Assembly (NCBI GenBank): GCA_902774915.1
Contig: CACYKH010000001.1
Coordinates: 62,001 to 126,000, forward strand
Reading direction: 5' to 3'
Source of the DNA: an uncultured Lachnospiraceae bacterium
Lineage (GTDB): Bacteria > Bacillota > Clostridia > Lachnospirales > Lachnospiraceae
DNA length: 64,000 nt
The position numbers were made by a program, and so were the translations under genes. Position 1 is the first letter of the stretch; every line of letters begins with the position of its first letter. Positions 16,797 through 26,153 of the stretch are shown here, one piece after another. The notes under the pieces were generated by a model. That model made no database searches. It was not told the origin of the DNA and saw only the letters and a list, made by a program, of their open reading frames with translations.

Positions 16797-19459
16797 TAGA
16801 CAGAAGTAAACTTTCACCAATGATGCAGCATTATCTTAAGACTAAGGATGAGAACCCGGACTGTGTGCTTTTCTACAGGCTGGGGGATTTTTATGAAATG
16901 TTCTTTGATGATGCTGTTAATATTTCTAAAGAGCTTGAGCTTACTCTTACAGGCAAGGATTGTGGCCTGGAGGAGAGAGCACCTATGTGCGGAATCCCTT
17001 ATCATGCAGCAGAGGTTTATATCAGCCGGCTGATTGAAAAAGGCTACAAGGTAGCTATTTGTGAGCAGGTTCAGGATCCTAAGCTGGCTAAAGGTCTGGT
17101 AGAACGAAAGGTAATAAGAATTGTTACACCAGGTACCAGCATGGAGAATAATACTCTGGTAGAAGATAGAAATAACTATATTTTCTGTTTCTCAACATAT
17201 GAAAAGGCAGAAAAGAAAGGTGGTACAGTTTACGGTATAGCAGTTTCAGATATTTCTACTGGTGATTTTGAATGTTCAAGTGTTAACAGCTTTTCAAAAG
17301 TACTGGATGAGATTACAAAATACAGTCCAAAAGAAGTATTATATGCTAAATCTTCTAGTTTTGTTAACGATAATGAAATTATGTCAACTTATAAGGAACT
17401 AATCACTCGATTATCCATTACTGAGAGTGTAGTTCCTGATTATTATTTCAATTTAGACACATCTATAAGTTCCATAGAAAGACAATTTAATGTATCAGGT
17501 GTTGAAGGCCTTGGTCTTAAGGATATTCCAGAAACAACAATGAGTGTTGGAGCATTACTCCAGTATTTATATGATACACAGATGAGTACGCTTGGCCAGA
17601 TAAATGCCCTCAGGCTTTATTATGCTAACGATTACATGATCATTGACTCATCTACAAAGAGAAACCTTGAGCTTACTGAAACCATGAGAGATGGGGCTAA
17701 ACGCGGCTCACTTCTTTGGGTTCTTGATAAAACAAAGACTGCAATGGGTGCAAGAAAGCTGAGAAGCTATATCGAGACACCTCTTCTTGATATTCCTAGA
17801 ATTGAAGACAGGTTAGATGCAATTGATAGTCTGAATGTCAATGTAATTTCCCGTGATGAGATGCGAGAGTATCTTAGTTCTATCTATGATATGGAACGTC
17901 TTATGACTAGAATCTCTATGAAGACAGCTAATCCTAGAGATTTACTTAGTTTTAAATCATCTCTTGCATATCTTCCTTATATCAAGAATATTCTGAATGA
18001 ATTTAATGGAAATATATTCAGCAAGATGTATGCCGATTTTGATACATTGCAGGATATGTTTATGCTTCTGGATGCGGCTATTGATGAAGATGCTCCAATT
18101 ACTCTTCGTGAAGGTGGCATTTTCAAGGCGGGCTACAGTGAAGCAATTGATAATCTCAGAGATAAGAAGATAAATTCCAAGACATTCCTTGCTGAACTTG
18201 AAGAGAAGGAAAAGGAAGCTACCGGAATTAAGAATCTTAGAATTAAATTCAATAGAGTATTTGGCTATTTCTTTGAGGTTACTAATTCATATAAGAATCT
18301 GGTACCTGATTACTTTATACGTAAACAGACACTTACAAATGCTGAGAGATTTACTACTGATGAGCTGAGCAAGCTTTCAAGTGAGATACTTAGTGCAGAA
18401 GAGAACCTATATGGACTTGAGTATGATGAATATGTAAAGCTAAGAGATGCTCTTGCTCAGGAGATAGTAAGAGTACAGAAGACTGCAGATTACATTGCCA
18501 CAGTTGATGTTTTGGCATCTCTTTCATTTGTAGCAATGAGAAATAACTATGTTCGCCCTGCAATTAAGGATGATGGAGTGGTAGATATTAAAGCCGGACG
18601 CCATCCTGTAATTGAACAGATGATGAAAAGTGATGAGTTTATTCCAAACGATACTTATCTGGATGAACAGGGTAACAGGATAATGATCATTACTGGACCT
18701 AATATGGCCGGTAAATCAACATATATGAGACAGACAGCTCTTATTTGTCTTATGGCTCAAATTGGTTCTTTTGTACCTGCTGATAAGGCTGAGATTTCTG
18801 TTTCAGATAGAATATTTACAAGAGTTGGTGCCAGCGACGATCTGGCTCAGGGACAGTCCACATTCATGGTTGAGATGAGTGAGGTTGCGAATATTCTTCG
18901 TAATGCAACCAAGGATTCACTTATTATCATGGATGAGATTGGCCGTGGAACGTCTACATTTGATGGACTTTCAATTGCCTGGGCTGTAGTTGAGTATATA
19001 GCTGATAAAGAGAGTGTTGGCGCAAAAACTCTTTTTGCAACTCATTATCATGAATTAACTGATCTTGAAGATAAGCTTTCATCAGTTAATAATTATTCAA
19101 TTGCTATTAAGCATGATGGCGATACATTAGTATTCCTACGTAAGATAATCCGTGGTGGTGCTGACAGGTCCTACGGTATTGAAGTTGCAGAGCTTGCCGG
19201 AGTTCCAAATGTTGTAACTGACAGAGCTAAAGAAATAGCGGCTTTCCTGTCAGATGAGGATATAACTGGCAAGGTAAAGAATCTGAAGGTTGTAACATCA
19301 CATAAAGAATCAAAGAAAGAAACACCGGGGCAGCTTTCTATGTTTGCAACCACAGAAGAGATGAACATAGCTTCTGAACTAAAGAACATGGATCTGAATA
19401 ACATGACCCCAGTGAAAGCATTACTATATCTCCAGGAATTAAAAGAAAGATTGAAATAA
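16793..19459 (+). CDS. mutS: DNA mismatch repair protein MutS
   Basis: MutS recognises mismatches and starts mismatch repair with MutL. The N-terminal mismatch-binding domain has YRLGDFYEMFFDDA (the Phe-x-Glu motif). The ATPase domain has the Walker A GPNMAGKSTYMRQ (about residue 635), the Walker B IIMDEIGRGTSTFDG, and LFATHYHEL. The length of 888 residues is normal. It is translationally coupled to miaB and 30 bp upstream of mutL, the common clostridial order. Confidence 0.97.
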   Translation: MIDRSKLSPMMQHYLKTKDENPDCVLFYRLGDFYEMFFDDAVNISKELELTLTGKDCGLEERAPMCGIPYHAAEVYISRLIEKGYKVAICEQVQDPKLAKGLVERKVIRIVTPGTSMENNTLVEDRNNYIFCFSTYEKAEKKGGTVYGIAVSDISTGDFECSSVNSFSKVLDEITKYSPKEVLYAKSSSFVNDNEIMSTYKELITRLSITESVVPDYYFNLDTSISSIERQFNVSGVEGLGLKDIPETTMSVGALLQYLYDTQMSTLGQINALRLYYANDYMIIDSSTKRNLELTETMRDGAKRGSLLWVLDKTKTAMGARKLRSYIETPLLDIPRIEDRLDAIDSLNVNVISRDEMREYLSSIYDMERLMTRISMKTANPRDLLSFKSSLAYLPYIKNILNEFNGNIFSKMYADFDTLQDMFMLLDAAIDEDAPITLREGGIFKAGYSEAIDNLRDKKINSKTFLAELEEKEKEATGIKNLRIKFNRVFGYFFEVTNSYKNLVPDYFIRKQTLTNAERFTTDELSKLSSEILSAEENLYGLEYDEYVKLRDALAQEIVRVQKTADYIATVDVLASLSFVAMRNNYVRPAIKDDGVVDIKAGRHPVIEQMMKSDEFIPNDTYLDEQGNRIMIITGPNMAGKSTYMRQTALICLMAQIGSFVPADKAEISVSDRIFTRVGASDDLAQGQSTFMVEMSEVANILRNATKDSLIIMDEIGRGTSTFDGLSIAWAVVEYIADKESVGAKTLFATHYHELTDLEDKLSSVNNYSIAIKHDGDTLVFLRKIIRGGADRSYGIEVAELAGVPNVVTDRAKEIAAFLSDEDITGKVKNLKVVTSHKESKKETPGQLSMFATTEEMNIASELKNMDLNNMTPVKALLYLQELKERLK

Positions 19460-19489
19460 GAATACATTTAATAACATTAAGGGAAAATC

Positions 19490-21472
19490 ATGATAAAAGT
19501 ACTAGATCAACACACAATTGATAAAATAGCAGCAGGAGAAGTTATTGAAAGACCTTCATCAATCGTAAAGGAACTTGTTGAGAATTCTATCGATTCAGGC
19601 GCCACAAGGATCACAGTTGAAGTGACTGATGGCGGAACTTCTATGATCCGAGTGACTGACAATGGTTCGGGAATTGAGGCTGATGATGTTCGCAAGGCCT
19701 ATATGAGCCATGCAACAAGTAAACTGGATAATGTTGATGACCTTATGAACATAGTTTCACTTGGTTTTCGTGGTGAGGCTCTTTCTACCATTGCAGCTAT
19801 TTCTCAGGTTGAGATGATAACTAAAACTCGTGATTCTATGACTGGTATTAAATATGAAATTCACGGTGGAAAAGAAATTGAATTTAAAGAGATTGGCGCT
19901 CCTGACGGAACAACGATCATTTCCAGAAATATCTTTTACAATACACCAGCCAGACTGAAATTCTTAAAGTCAAACGTGACGGAGGCATCTTATATAAATG
20001 ACCTCATGACGCATATTGCACTTTCTAATCCGGATATTTCTATCAAGCTTATTTCAAATAATAAAACAATAATAGATACTCAGGGCGATGGACGTCTTAG
20101 AGAAACTATTTACAGCCTCTATGGAAAAGACATTACAAGAGGTCTTCTTGATGTTGATTATAAGGATGAGAATGTTCGAATCACCGGATTTATTGGAAAG
20201 CCATTCCTTTCAAAGGGAAATAGAAGCTTTGAAAATTATTTTGTAAATAAGAGATATGTAAAGAGTGCTGTTGTAAATAGAGCAATAGAAGAGGCTTATA
20301 AAACTCATATTATGCAGCATAAATTCCCATATACTGCACTTTTCATTGAGCTTCCAACATATATGGTAGATGTAAACGTGCATCCTGCTAAAAGAGAATT
20401 CAGATTTGATGATGAGCAGGGACTTTTCCGTGCTGTGTTCCATGCAGTGAAGGATGCATTGATAGATAAAGAAATGATTCCTGATGCGGTACCATTTAAG
20501 GAAAATGATTCAAGTAATGAAACTGAGAAGCCTCAGACAGGTGTGAGCCAGCTGCTTAGTTCTGTAAAAAAGAATACAGAAGATAGTTCAAATACGCAGA
20601 ATGATAATACTATAAGAGAAAATATTGTAAGTGATAATACTTCTAGTAAATCAGATAATGCGAATTTCTTTGAGGAGAAATCTAATACATTTAGCTCTGC
20701 AAAAGATAGGGTTGATATTTCTTCTAATAAGAATGGTGGGGCAAGTTTCTCGATACTTGAGAGTTTACTACCTCAGGAATATAGAGATAAGCTAAACAAT
20801 TTAAATAATAACAATACAAGTAAACCTCTTCCTAAAAGTAGTTATCAGCAGGAGGAGATGTCTGAAACAAGATATCTTTCAGAAGAGGCAAAGGGACATC
20901 ATAAGATTATCGGCCAGGTATTTAAGACTTACTGGATTACAGAATATGATGGAACAATGTATTTAATGGATCAGCATGCTGCTCACGAAAAGGTTAATTA
21001 CGAAACCTTCCTGGAAGAGTTTAAGAACAGGAAGATTCATTCTCAGAATCTTTTCCCACCTGAAATGATTAGCCTTACAAATAAAGAAAAGGTAGCAGTT
21101 CTTGAAAATGTAGATTATCTGAAACAGTATGGATTTGAGATAGAAGATTTTGGCGCGAATGACATTAAGCTTTCTGCTATGCCAGCTAATCTTATTGGCC
21201 TGGATGGAAGAGAAGTATTTAATGAACTTGTGGCATATCTCAGTGATGGAGTTGAGAATGTTACAGAGGACATTTTCGTTAGAAAGCTTGCCACAATGGG
21301 CTGTAAAGCTGCAATAAAAGGTAATCAGGAAATTACTGAGTATGAGGTAAGGGACCTAATTGAAAAGCTTATGAGGCTGAAGGACCCATATACATGCCCT
21401 CATGGCAGACCAACACTGGTTAAGTTCACTCAGGCTGATTTGGATAAAATGTTTAAGCGTATAGTTGACTAA
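19490..21472 (+). CDS. mutL: DNA mismatch repair protein MutL
   Basis: MutL links mismatch recognition to strand removal. The GHKL ATPase domain shows IDKIAAGEVIERPSS, DNGSGIEADD, ATSKL and GFRGEALSTIAA. A low-complexity Asn/Ser linker (about 340-430) leads to the C-terminal dimerisation domain. There, QHAAHEKVNYE is the metal-binding endonuclease motif of MutL proteins from organisms without MutH, and CPHGRPTL is the second conserved element. The length is 660 residues. Confidence 0.96.
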   Translation: MIKVLDQHTIDKIAAGEVIERPSSIVKELVENSIDSGATRITVEVTDGGTSMIRVTDNGSGIEADDVRKAYMSHATSKLDNVDDLMNIVSLGFRGEALSTIAAISQVEMITKTRDSMTGIKYEIHGGKEIEFKEIGAPDGTTIISRNIFYNTPARLKFLKSNVTEASYINDLMTHIALSNPDISIKLISNNKTIIDTQGDGRLRETIYSLYGKDITRGLLDVDYKDENVRITGFIGKPFLSKGNRSFENYFVNKRYVKSAVVNRAIEEAYKTHIMQHKFPYTALFIELPTYMVDVNVHPAKREFRFDDEQGLFRAVFHAVKDALIDKEMIPDAVPFKENDSSNETEKPQTGVSQLLSSVKKNTEDSSNTQNDNTIRENIVSDNTSSKSDNANFFEEKSNTFSSAKDRVDISSNKNGGASFSILESLLPQEYRDKLNNLNNNNTSKPLPKSSYQQEEMSETRYLSEEAKGHHKIIGQVFKTYWITEYDGTMYLMDQHAAHEKVNYETFLEEFKNRKIHSQNLFPPEMISLTNKEKVAVLENVDYLKQYGFEIEDFGANDIKLSAMPANLIGLDGREVFNELVAYLSDGVENVTEDIFVRKLATMGCKAAIKGNQEITEYEVRDLIEKLMRLKDPYTCPHGRPTLVKFTQADLDKMFKRIVD

Positions 21473-21543
21473 TGAAGAACTATTCATTCTTTAAGAAAGA
21501 TTTATAAAAGAACTAAAGAAAGAATTAATAAATAAAAAATATA

Positions 21544-22647
21544 ATGGTAAATAATGTTAAGGAAAAACTTAATATAGATTCAAAACCACTAATAATCCTT
21601 ACTGGACCTACGGCTGTGGGCAAGACTGACCTTTCCATTAAACTTGCAAAAGCTCTTGATGGAGAGATTATTTCCGCTGATTCGGCTCAGGTTTATAAAG
21701 GACTTGATATCGGAAGTGCAAAGGTTACTGAGGAAGAGATGCAGGGGGTTCCTCATCATCTGATTGATGTTTATGAACCCGACTTTTCATTTGATGTAAC
21801 AGTATTTAAGGAAGAAGCCAAGAAAGCTGTAGAGGAAATCTATTCCAGAGGGAGAATTCCTATAATTGTTGGTGGTACAGGATTCTATATCCAGGCGCTT
21901 CTTTATGACATTTCATTTGATGAAAGCGAGGAGACAGGAGCATACCTTGCGGATTTCGAAGAAGAAATAAGAAAACAAGGCGCATCTGGAGAGACATTTA
22001 GAGAAGTGCTGGAGAATTTTGTAGAGTTATCTAATACAAAATCAACTGATAAGAATGTTTCATATGATTTAAATGAGATAAATGATAATAAGGCACTGGA
22101 TGTATTATATAGCAATCTTACTGAGATAGATCCGGATTCTACTAAGGTAATACATAAAAATAATTACCGAAAAGTAATAAGGGCTCTTGAATTCTATCAT
22201 TTCTATGGAGAGCCAATATCAGCTCATAACTCAAGAGAGCGTGAAAAGAGTTCTGCTTACAATAGTTTTTATTTTGTACTAAATATGAACCGGGATCGAC
22301 TCTATGAAAGAATTAATAAGAGAGTTGATATCATGATGAATAATGGTCTTGTTGAAGAAGTTAAGAAGCTTAAAGAACAAGGACTAACCCGAGATATGAC
22401 ATCAATGCAGGCTATAGGCTATAAAGAAATTTACGATGCATTAGAAACAGGTGGCTCAATGAAAGATGCTGCTGAGCAGATTAAACTCAATACCCGCCAC
22501 TTTGCAAAGAGACAGCTCACCTGGTTCCGCCGCGAAAAAGATGTCATTTGGCTAGACCGCGACGAATTTTCAAACCACTATACTCTGGACTCTGCAGAAA
22601 CTGATGACAGAATACTAGAGTATATATTTAATAAAATAAGTCACTAG
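21544..22647 (+). CDS. miaA: tRNA dimethylallyltransferase MiaA
   Basis: MiaA transfers a dimethylallyl group to A37 of tRNAs reading U-starting codons. It has the P-loop ILTGPTAVGKTDLS, the DSAQVYKGLDIGSAK motif, PHHLIDVYEPDFSFDV and GGTGFYIQALLYDI. At 367 residues it is about 50 longer than usual, owing to an Asn/Asp-rich insertion around residues 150-200. No strong ribosome site precedes the ATG. The last three codons and the TAG lie inside an intergenic palindromic repeat (22635-22718). Confidence 0.93.
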   Translation: MVNNVKEKLNIDSKPLIILTGPTAVGKTDLSIKLAKALDGEIISADSAQVYKGLDIGSAKVTEEEMQGVPHHLIDVYEPDFSFDVTVFKEEAKKAVEEIYSRGRIPIIVGGTGFYIQALLYDISFDESEETGAYLADFEEEIRKQGASGETFREVLENFVELSNTKSTDKNVSYDLNEINDNKALDVLYSNLTEIDPDSTKVIHKNNYRKVIRALEFYHFYGEPISAHNSREREKSSAYNSFYFVLNMNRDRLYERINKRVDIMMNNGLVEEVKKLKEQGLTRDMTSMQAIGYKEIYDALETGGSMKDAAEQIKLNTRHFAKRQLTWFRREKDVIWLDRDEFSNHYTLDSAETDDRILEYIFNKISH

Positions 22648-22718
22648 GGACCCAGGGCTCGATTCCAACGGAATCGACACGACTCGTACCGAGTCGAGCC
22701 CCGTCCCGTTGACTTATT
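22635..22718. repeat. Structured intergenic repeat, copy A (TAAGTCA family)
   Basis: This 84-bp element has perfect outer arms AATAAGTCA/TGACTTATT, then GGGAC/GTCCC and GGGCTC/GAGCCC. Two internal hairpins follow: GATTCC-AAC-GGAATC and GACTCG-TAC-CGAGTC. It can fold as a two-leaf cruciform. The left arm covers the miaA stop and the right arm ends just before the GGAGG of the next gene. Its ends match copies B and C (TAAGTCA-n-TAGGGAC and GTCCCGTTGACTTA) but its core is different. Confidence 0.85.
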
Positions 22719-22729
22719 TGGAGGAAATT

Positions 22730-24025
22730 ATGGATTTAAAACAGTATTATTTGGATTGTGGTATTTCGGAAAAGGTTTATGAGTATGCCACAGAGATTGA
22801 GGAAAAGTTGAAAGACAGGTACGAGAAGATTGATAAGGTAGCTGAGATGAATCAGATCAAGGTTCAGCAGGCTATGGCTAAGTGCCGTCTTGCAGCTGAG
22901 CATCTTAGTGGAACTACAGGCTATGGTTACAATGATTCTGGACGTGATACGCTTGAAAAAATTTATGCTGAAGTGTTCCATACAGAGGATGCTCTGGTTC
23001 GTCAGCAGATTACATGTGGTACTCATGCGCTGACAATCGCTCTTGCCGGAAATCTTAGACCTGGAGATGAAATGCTATCTATAGCAGGAGCAGTATATGA
23101 TACTCTTCAGGGTGTTATCGGTGTAAGAGAGGAGAAAGGTTGTCTCGCTGAATATGGCATAACTTATGACCAGGTTGATTTAAAGAATGACGGCTCCTGG
23201 GATTTTGAAGGAATAAAGGCTAAGATTAAGCCAAATACAAAGCTAATTGAGATTCAAAGATCTAAAGGCTATGACACCCGACCATCACTTTCTGTTGAGC
23301 AGATTGGTGAGGCGATAAGCTTTATCCGTAAGGTGGAAGAGGAAACAGGTCATGACCATATAATCATAATGGTTGATAATTGTTATGGTGAATTTGTTGA
23401 GACAATAGAGCCTTCTGATGTTGGTGCTGATATGGTTGTTGGTTCACTTATCAAGAATATTGGTGGCGGACTTGCCCCAATTGGTGGTTATATCTGCGGA
23501 ACCAAGGAATGCATAGACAACTGTGCAGCAAGGCTAGTTACACCAGGAATTGGTAAAGAGGTTGGAGCATCTCTCGGAATCACATCTCAGTTTGCTGAGG
23601 GACTTTTCCTTGCCCCAACAGTTACAGCGGCCGCACTTAAGGGCGCTATATTCGCCGCAAATATATATGAAGGCCTTGGATTTAAGGCCGTTCCAGATGC
23701 CAATGAAGAAAGATATGATATCATCGAGGCGGTCACATTTGGAAATCCTGAGCTTATTCAGGCATTTTGCGAAGGTATTCAGGCAGCTGCTCCAGTAGAT
23801 AGCTATGTTAAACCTGTACCTTGGGCTATGCCTGGTTATGATTCTGATGTCATTATGGCGGCAGGAACATTTATCTCAGGTGCATCTATAGAATTATCAG
23901 CAGATGCCCCAATGAAAGAGCCTTATGCCGTTTATTTTCAGGGTGGTCTTACCTACCCACATGCTAAGTTTGGCATTATGATGTCACTACAAAAAATCGT
24001 GGATAAAAACCTCATAGTGTGGTAA
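22730..24025 (+). CDS. Methionine gamma-lyase/aluminium resistance (YnbB) family PLP enzyme
   Basis: This 431-residue protein is a fold-type I pyridoxal-phosphate enzyme of the family annotated as aluminium resistance protein or methionine gamma-lyase-like. Seen motifs are SGTTGYGYNDSGRDTLEKI, TCGTHALTIAL, IMVDNCYGEF and the likely PLP lysine in VVGSLIKNIGGGLAP. In clostridia the gene often follows miaA, as here. The true substrate is not established for the family. The start is ATG 22730, five bases after GGAGG; a TTG at 22709 would put the start inside the repeat. Confidence 0.88.
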   Translation: MDLKQYYLDCGISEKVYEYATEIEEKLKDRYEKIDKVAEMNQIKVQQAMAKCRLAAEHLSGTTGYGYNDSGRDTLEKIYAEVFHTEDALVRQQITCGTHALTIALAGNLRPGDEMLSIAGAVYDTLQGVIGVREEKGCLAEYGITYDQVDLKNDGSWDFEGIKAKIKPNTKLIEIQRSKGYDTRPSLSVEQIGEAISFIRKVEEETGHDHIIIMVDNCYGEFVETIEPSDVGADMVVGSLIKNIGGGLAPIGGYICGTKECIDNCAARLVTPGIGKEVGASLGITSQFAEGLFLAPTVTAAALKGAIFAANIYEGLGFKAVPDANEERYDIIEAVTFGNPELIQAFCEGIQAAAPVDSYVKPVPWAMPGYDSDVIMAAGTFISGASIELSADAPMKEPYAVYFQGGLTYPHAKFGIMMSLQKIVDKNLIVW

Positions 24026-24083
24026 CATAACTCTTGGATTTATTTCGTCCTAGTGCTGATGGAGGCTTCAGACTGGAGGACAA

Positions 24084-24779
24084 ATGAATAATCTAAGAAT
24101 TAAAGATATGGCTACTAACGAGAAGCCTATCGAAAAACTGGTAAAGTTTGGTGCAGAAAAGCTTTCTGACGCTGAACTCCTGGCTATCATACTCCGATCT
24201 GGTAGCAGGAAGATGAGTGTAATAGAGACGGCCCAGCGTATCCTGAATGATCATCCAATTCATAAAGGTTTGCAGGGACTGAATCACAGGCATTTAAATG
24301 AACTCACCAAAATACCAGGAGTTGGTACCGTTAAGGGTTGTCAGATAATCGCGCTTACAGAAATATCCCGCAGAATGTCTTCAGAAATATGTGAACAGAA
24401 ACTAACCGTTGATTCACCTGAGACTGTTGCGGATTATTTTATGGAAGAGGTTAGATACCTTGAGAAAGAACGCGTTTACGCTTTATTTGTAGACAGTGCA
24501 AATTGTATTATCCATAGAGTTCTGATATCTGAAGGCAGTATCAACCGAAGCTTAATGGATCCGAGAGAGCTTTTTAAGGAAGCTCTAAAGGCAAATGCCG
24601 CCAGCATAATCCTGGTTCATAATCATCCGTCAGGTAATCCAGAACCAAGTGATTTAGATATTATAGTTACAAAGAAGATAGAAGAGCTGGGAAATAATCT
24701 CGGAATCAAACTGCATGACCATATTATTATTGGAAATGGTGTTTACGAAAGCTTCTTAAACAGAGGCATTCTACAATAA
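24084..24779 (+). CDS. radC: RadC family protein (JAB/MPN domain)
   Basis: The 231-residue protein has an N-terminal helix-hairpin-helix region (TKIPGVGTVKGCQIIA) and a C-terminal JAB/MPN metalloprotein domain with LVHNHPSGNPEPSDLD, the zinc-binding HxH...D motif. RadC is a conserved bacterial protein whose proposed role in DNA repair is doubtful. GGAGG lies just before the ATG. The upstream 40 bp (about 24044-24081) can pair GTCCT-AGT-CTGA with TCAG-ACT-AGGAC, which may hide the ribosome site. Confidence 0.92.
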   Translation: MNNLRIKDMATNEKPIEKLVKFGAEKLSDAELLAIILRSGSRKMSVIETAQRILNDHPIHKGLQGLNHRHLNELTKIPGVGTVKGCQIIALTEISRRMSSEICEQKLTVDSPETVADYFMEEVRYLEKERVYALFVDSANCIIHRVLISEGSINRSLMDPRELFKEALKANAASIILVHNHPSGNPEPSDLDIIVTKKIEELGNNLGIKLHDHIIIGNGVYESFLNRGILQ

Positions 24780-24789
24780 AGAGGAAAAT

Positions 24790-25641
24790 ATGAAATTCGA
24801 TTATAAAAAGGATATATCACCTAAATACATACTTATATTCCTGTCTGTCATATGCATTGCACTTACTATAGTCTCTGCATTTTTTCCTGATGTTTTAAAG
24901 CCTGTAAAAGAGTATACTGGCGAACTTATCACACCAATGCAGCAGGGTGTAAATGATATAGGTAAATGGGTAGAAAAGAAGATAGAAGTTTTTGGAGATG
25001 TTGAAGAGCTGAGAGCCGAGAATACAAAGCTTAAAGGTCAGGTTACAAATCTCCAGAATGAAGTTGGTAAGCAGGAAGCTGAGCTGGCTGAACTCCAGAC
25101 ACTTCGTGATCTTTATGATCTTGATGAGTTATATCCTGATTATGAGAAGACTGCAGCCAGAGTATTCTCTGTAAATTCTTCTGGCTGGTTCAATGAGTTC
25201 TATATTGATAAAGGACTTAATGATGGAATATATGAGGGCTGTAACGTACTTTGTGACGAGGGCCTTCTCGGAATAGTCGTAGAATCCTATGATGATTATG
25301 CTAGGGTTCGTGCGATTATAGATGATAGAGCCAATGTAACAGGCGAAATAGGTGGAGCAGGATATCTTTGTACAGTTGAAGGAAGTCTTCAGACAATGGA
25401 TAATGGATATCTGCTTGCTACAGATATAGATAAAAATGCTGTTATCAGCGAAGGAGATAAGGTTATTACATCGAATGTATCTGATAGATACTTATATGGT
25501 ATTACTATCGGATATGTAACCAGTATTGAGCAGGATTCAAACAATCTTACTCAGACAGCAAAGATTACCCCAACAGTTAATTTTACTGATATCAAGGATG
25601 TACTTGTAATTCTTGATCGTAAACAGGAAGTGAATTATTAA
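24790..25641 (+). CDS. mreC: Rod shape-determining protein MreC
   Basis: MreC is a membrane-anchored scaffold of the elongation machinery. One transmembrane helix lies at about residues 13-33. A coiled coil (about 75-105, EELRAENTKLKGQVTNLQNE) and a two-barrel beta domain follow. The 283-residue length is typical. It heads mreC-mreD-PBP2-rodA, with GAGGAAAAT before the ATG. mreB is not in the window. Its TAA overlaps the ATG of mreD. Confidence 0.93.
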   Translation: MKFDYKKDISPKYILIFLSVICIALTIVSAFFPDVLKPVKEYTGELITPMQQGVNDIGKWVEKKIEVFGDVEELRAENTKLKGQVTNLQNEVGKQEAELAELQTLRDLYDLDELYPDYEKTAARVFSVNSSGWFNEFYIDKGLNDGIYEGCNVLCDEGLLGIVVESYDDYARVRAIIDDRANVTGEIGGAGYLCTVEGSLQTMDNGYLLATDIDKNAVISEGDKVITSNVSDRYLYGITIGYVTSIEQDSNNLTQTAKITPTVNFTDIKDVLVILDRKQEVNY

Positions 25642-26153
25642 TGCGCAGAGTCATTACTATATTATTACTTATCTTAATATCGTTTCTGCTACAGAGTGTT
25701 GTTTTTTCATATGAGAATGTCTCCGGATTTTCTCCTAATCTTATGCTTATCCTCACGATGTCATTTGGCATTATGAGAGGTAGAAGAGAAGGACTTCTTA
25801 CCGGGTTTGTTTGTGGTTTCCTTTATGACATTTTCTTTGGAACACTCATAGGTCCTTATATGTTCCTATTTATGATAATTGGATACTCTAATGGCGCCTT
25901 CCATAAGGAATATCTTATGGAAGATGTTATGATGCCTGTATTTATTATATTTATGGACGAGATAGTATTTAATACTGCGGTTTATGTACTTTCATTCCTG
26001 CTCAGAAACAGAACAGGCATTATGTTCTATATAATTCATGTATTCCTGCCACAGATAGTACTTACAGTTATTGCAACTGTTATTATTTATAGATTCTATG
26101 TATGGATTAACAAATATCTAAAGAAGAAGGTCGGCGAAAATGAGATTGCTTAA
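25641..26153 (+). CDS. mreD: Rod shape-determining protein MreD
   Basis: This is a small integral membrane protein of 170 residues with about five hydrophobic segments, including the conserved FSPNLMLILTMSFGIMRGRREGLLTGFVCGFLYD block. It belongs to the rod complex. The start overlaps the mreC stop by one base and the 3' end overlaps the PBP2 gene by 14 bases, so the three are coupled. Confidence 0.9.
   Translation: MRRVITILLLILISFLLQSVVFSYENVSGFSPNLMLILTMSFGIMRGRREGLLTGFVCGFLYDIFFGTLIGPYMFLFMIIGYSNGAFHKEYLMEDVMMPVFIIFMDEIVFNTAVYVLSFLLRNRTGIMFYIIHVFLPQIVLTVIATVIIYRFYVWINKYLKKKVGENEIA

Noticed and set aside
22635-22718. Read the repeat after miaA as a simple rho-independent terminator
   Set aside because: It lacks a terminal T run on either strand and has branched cores; its ends match other intergenic copies, so it is listed as a repeat.
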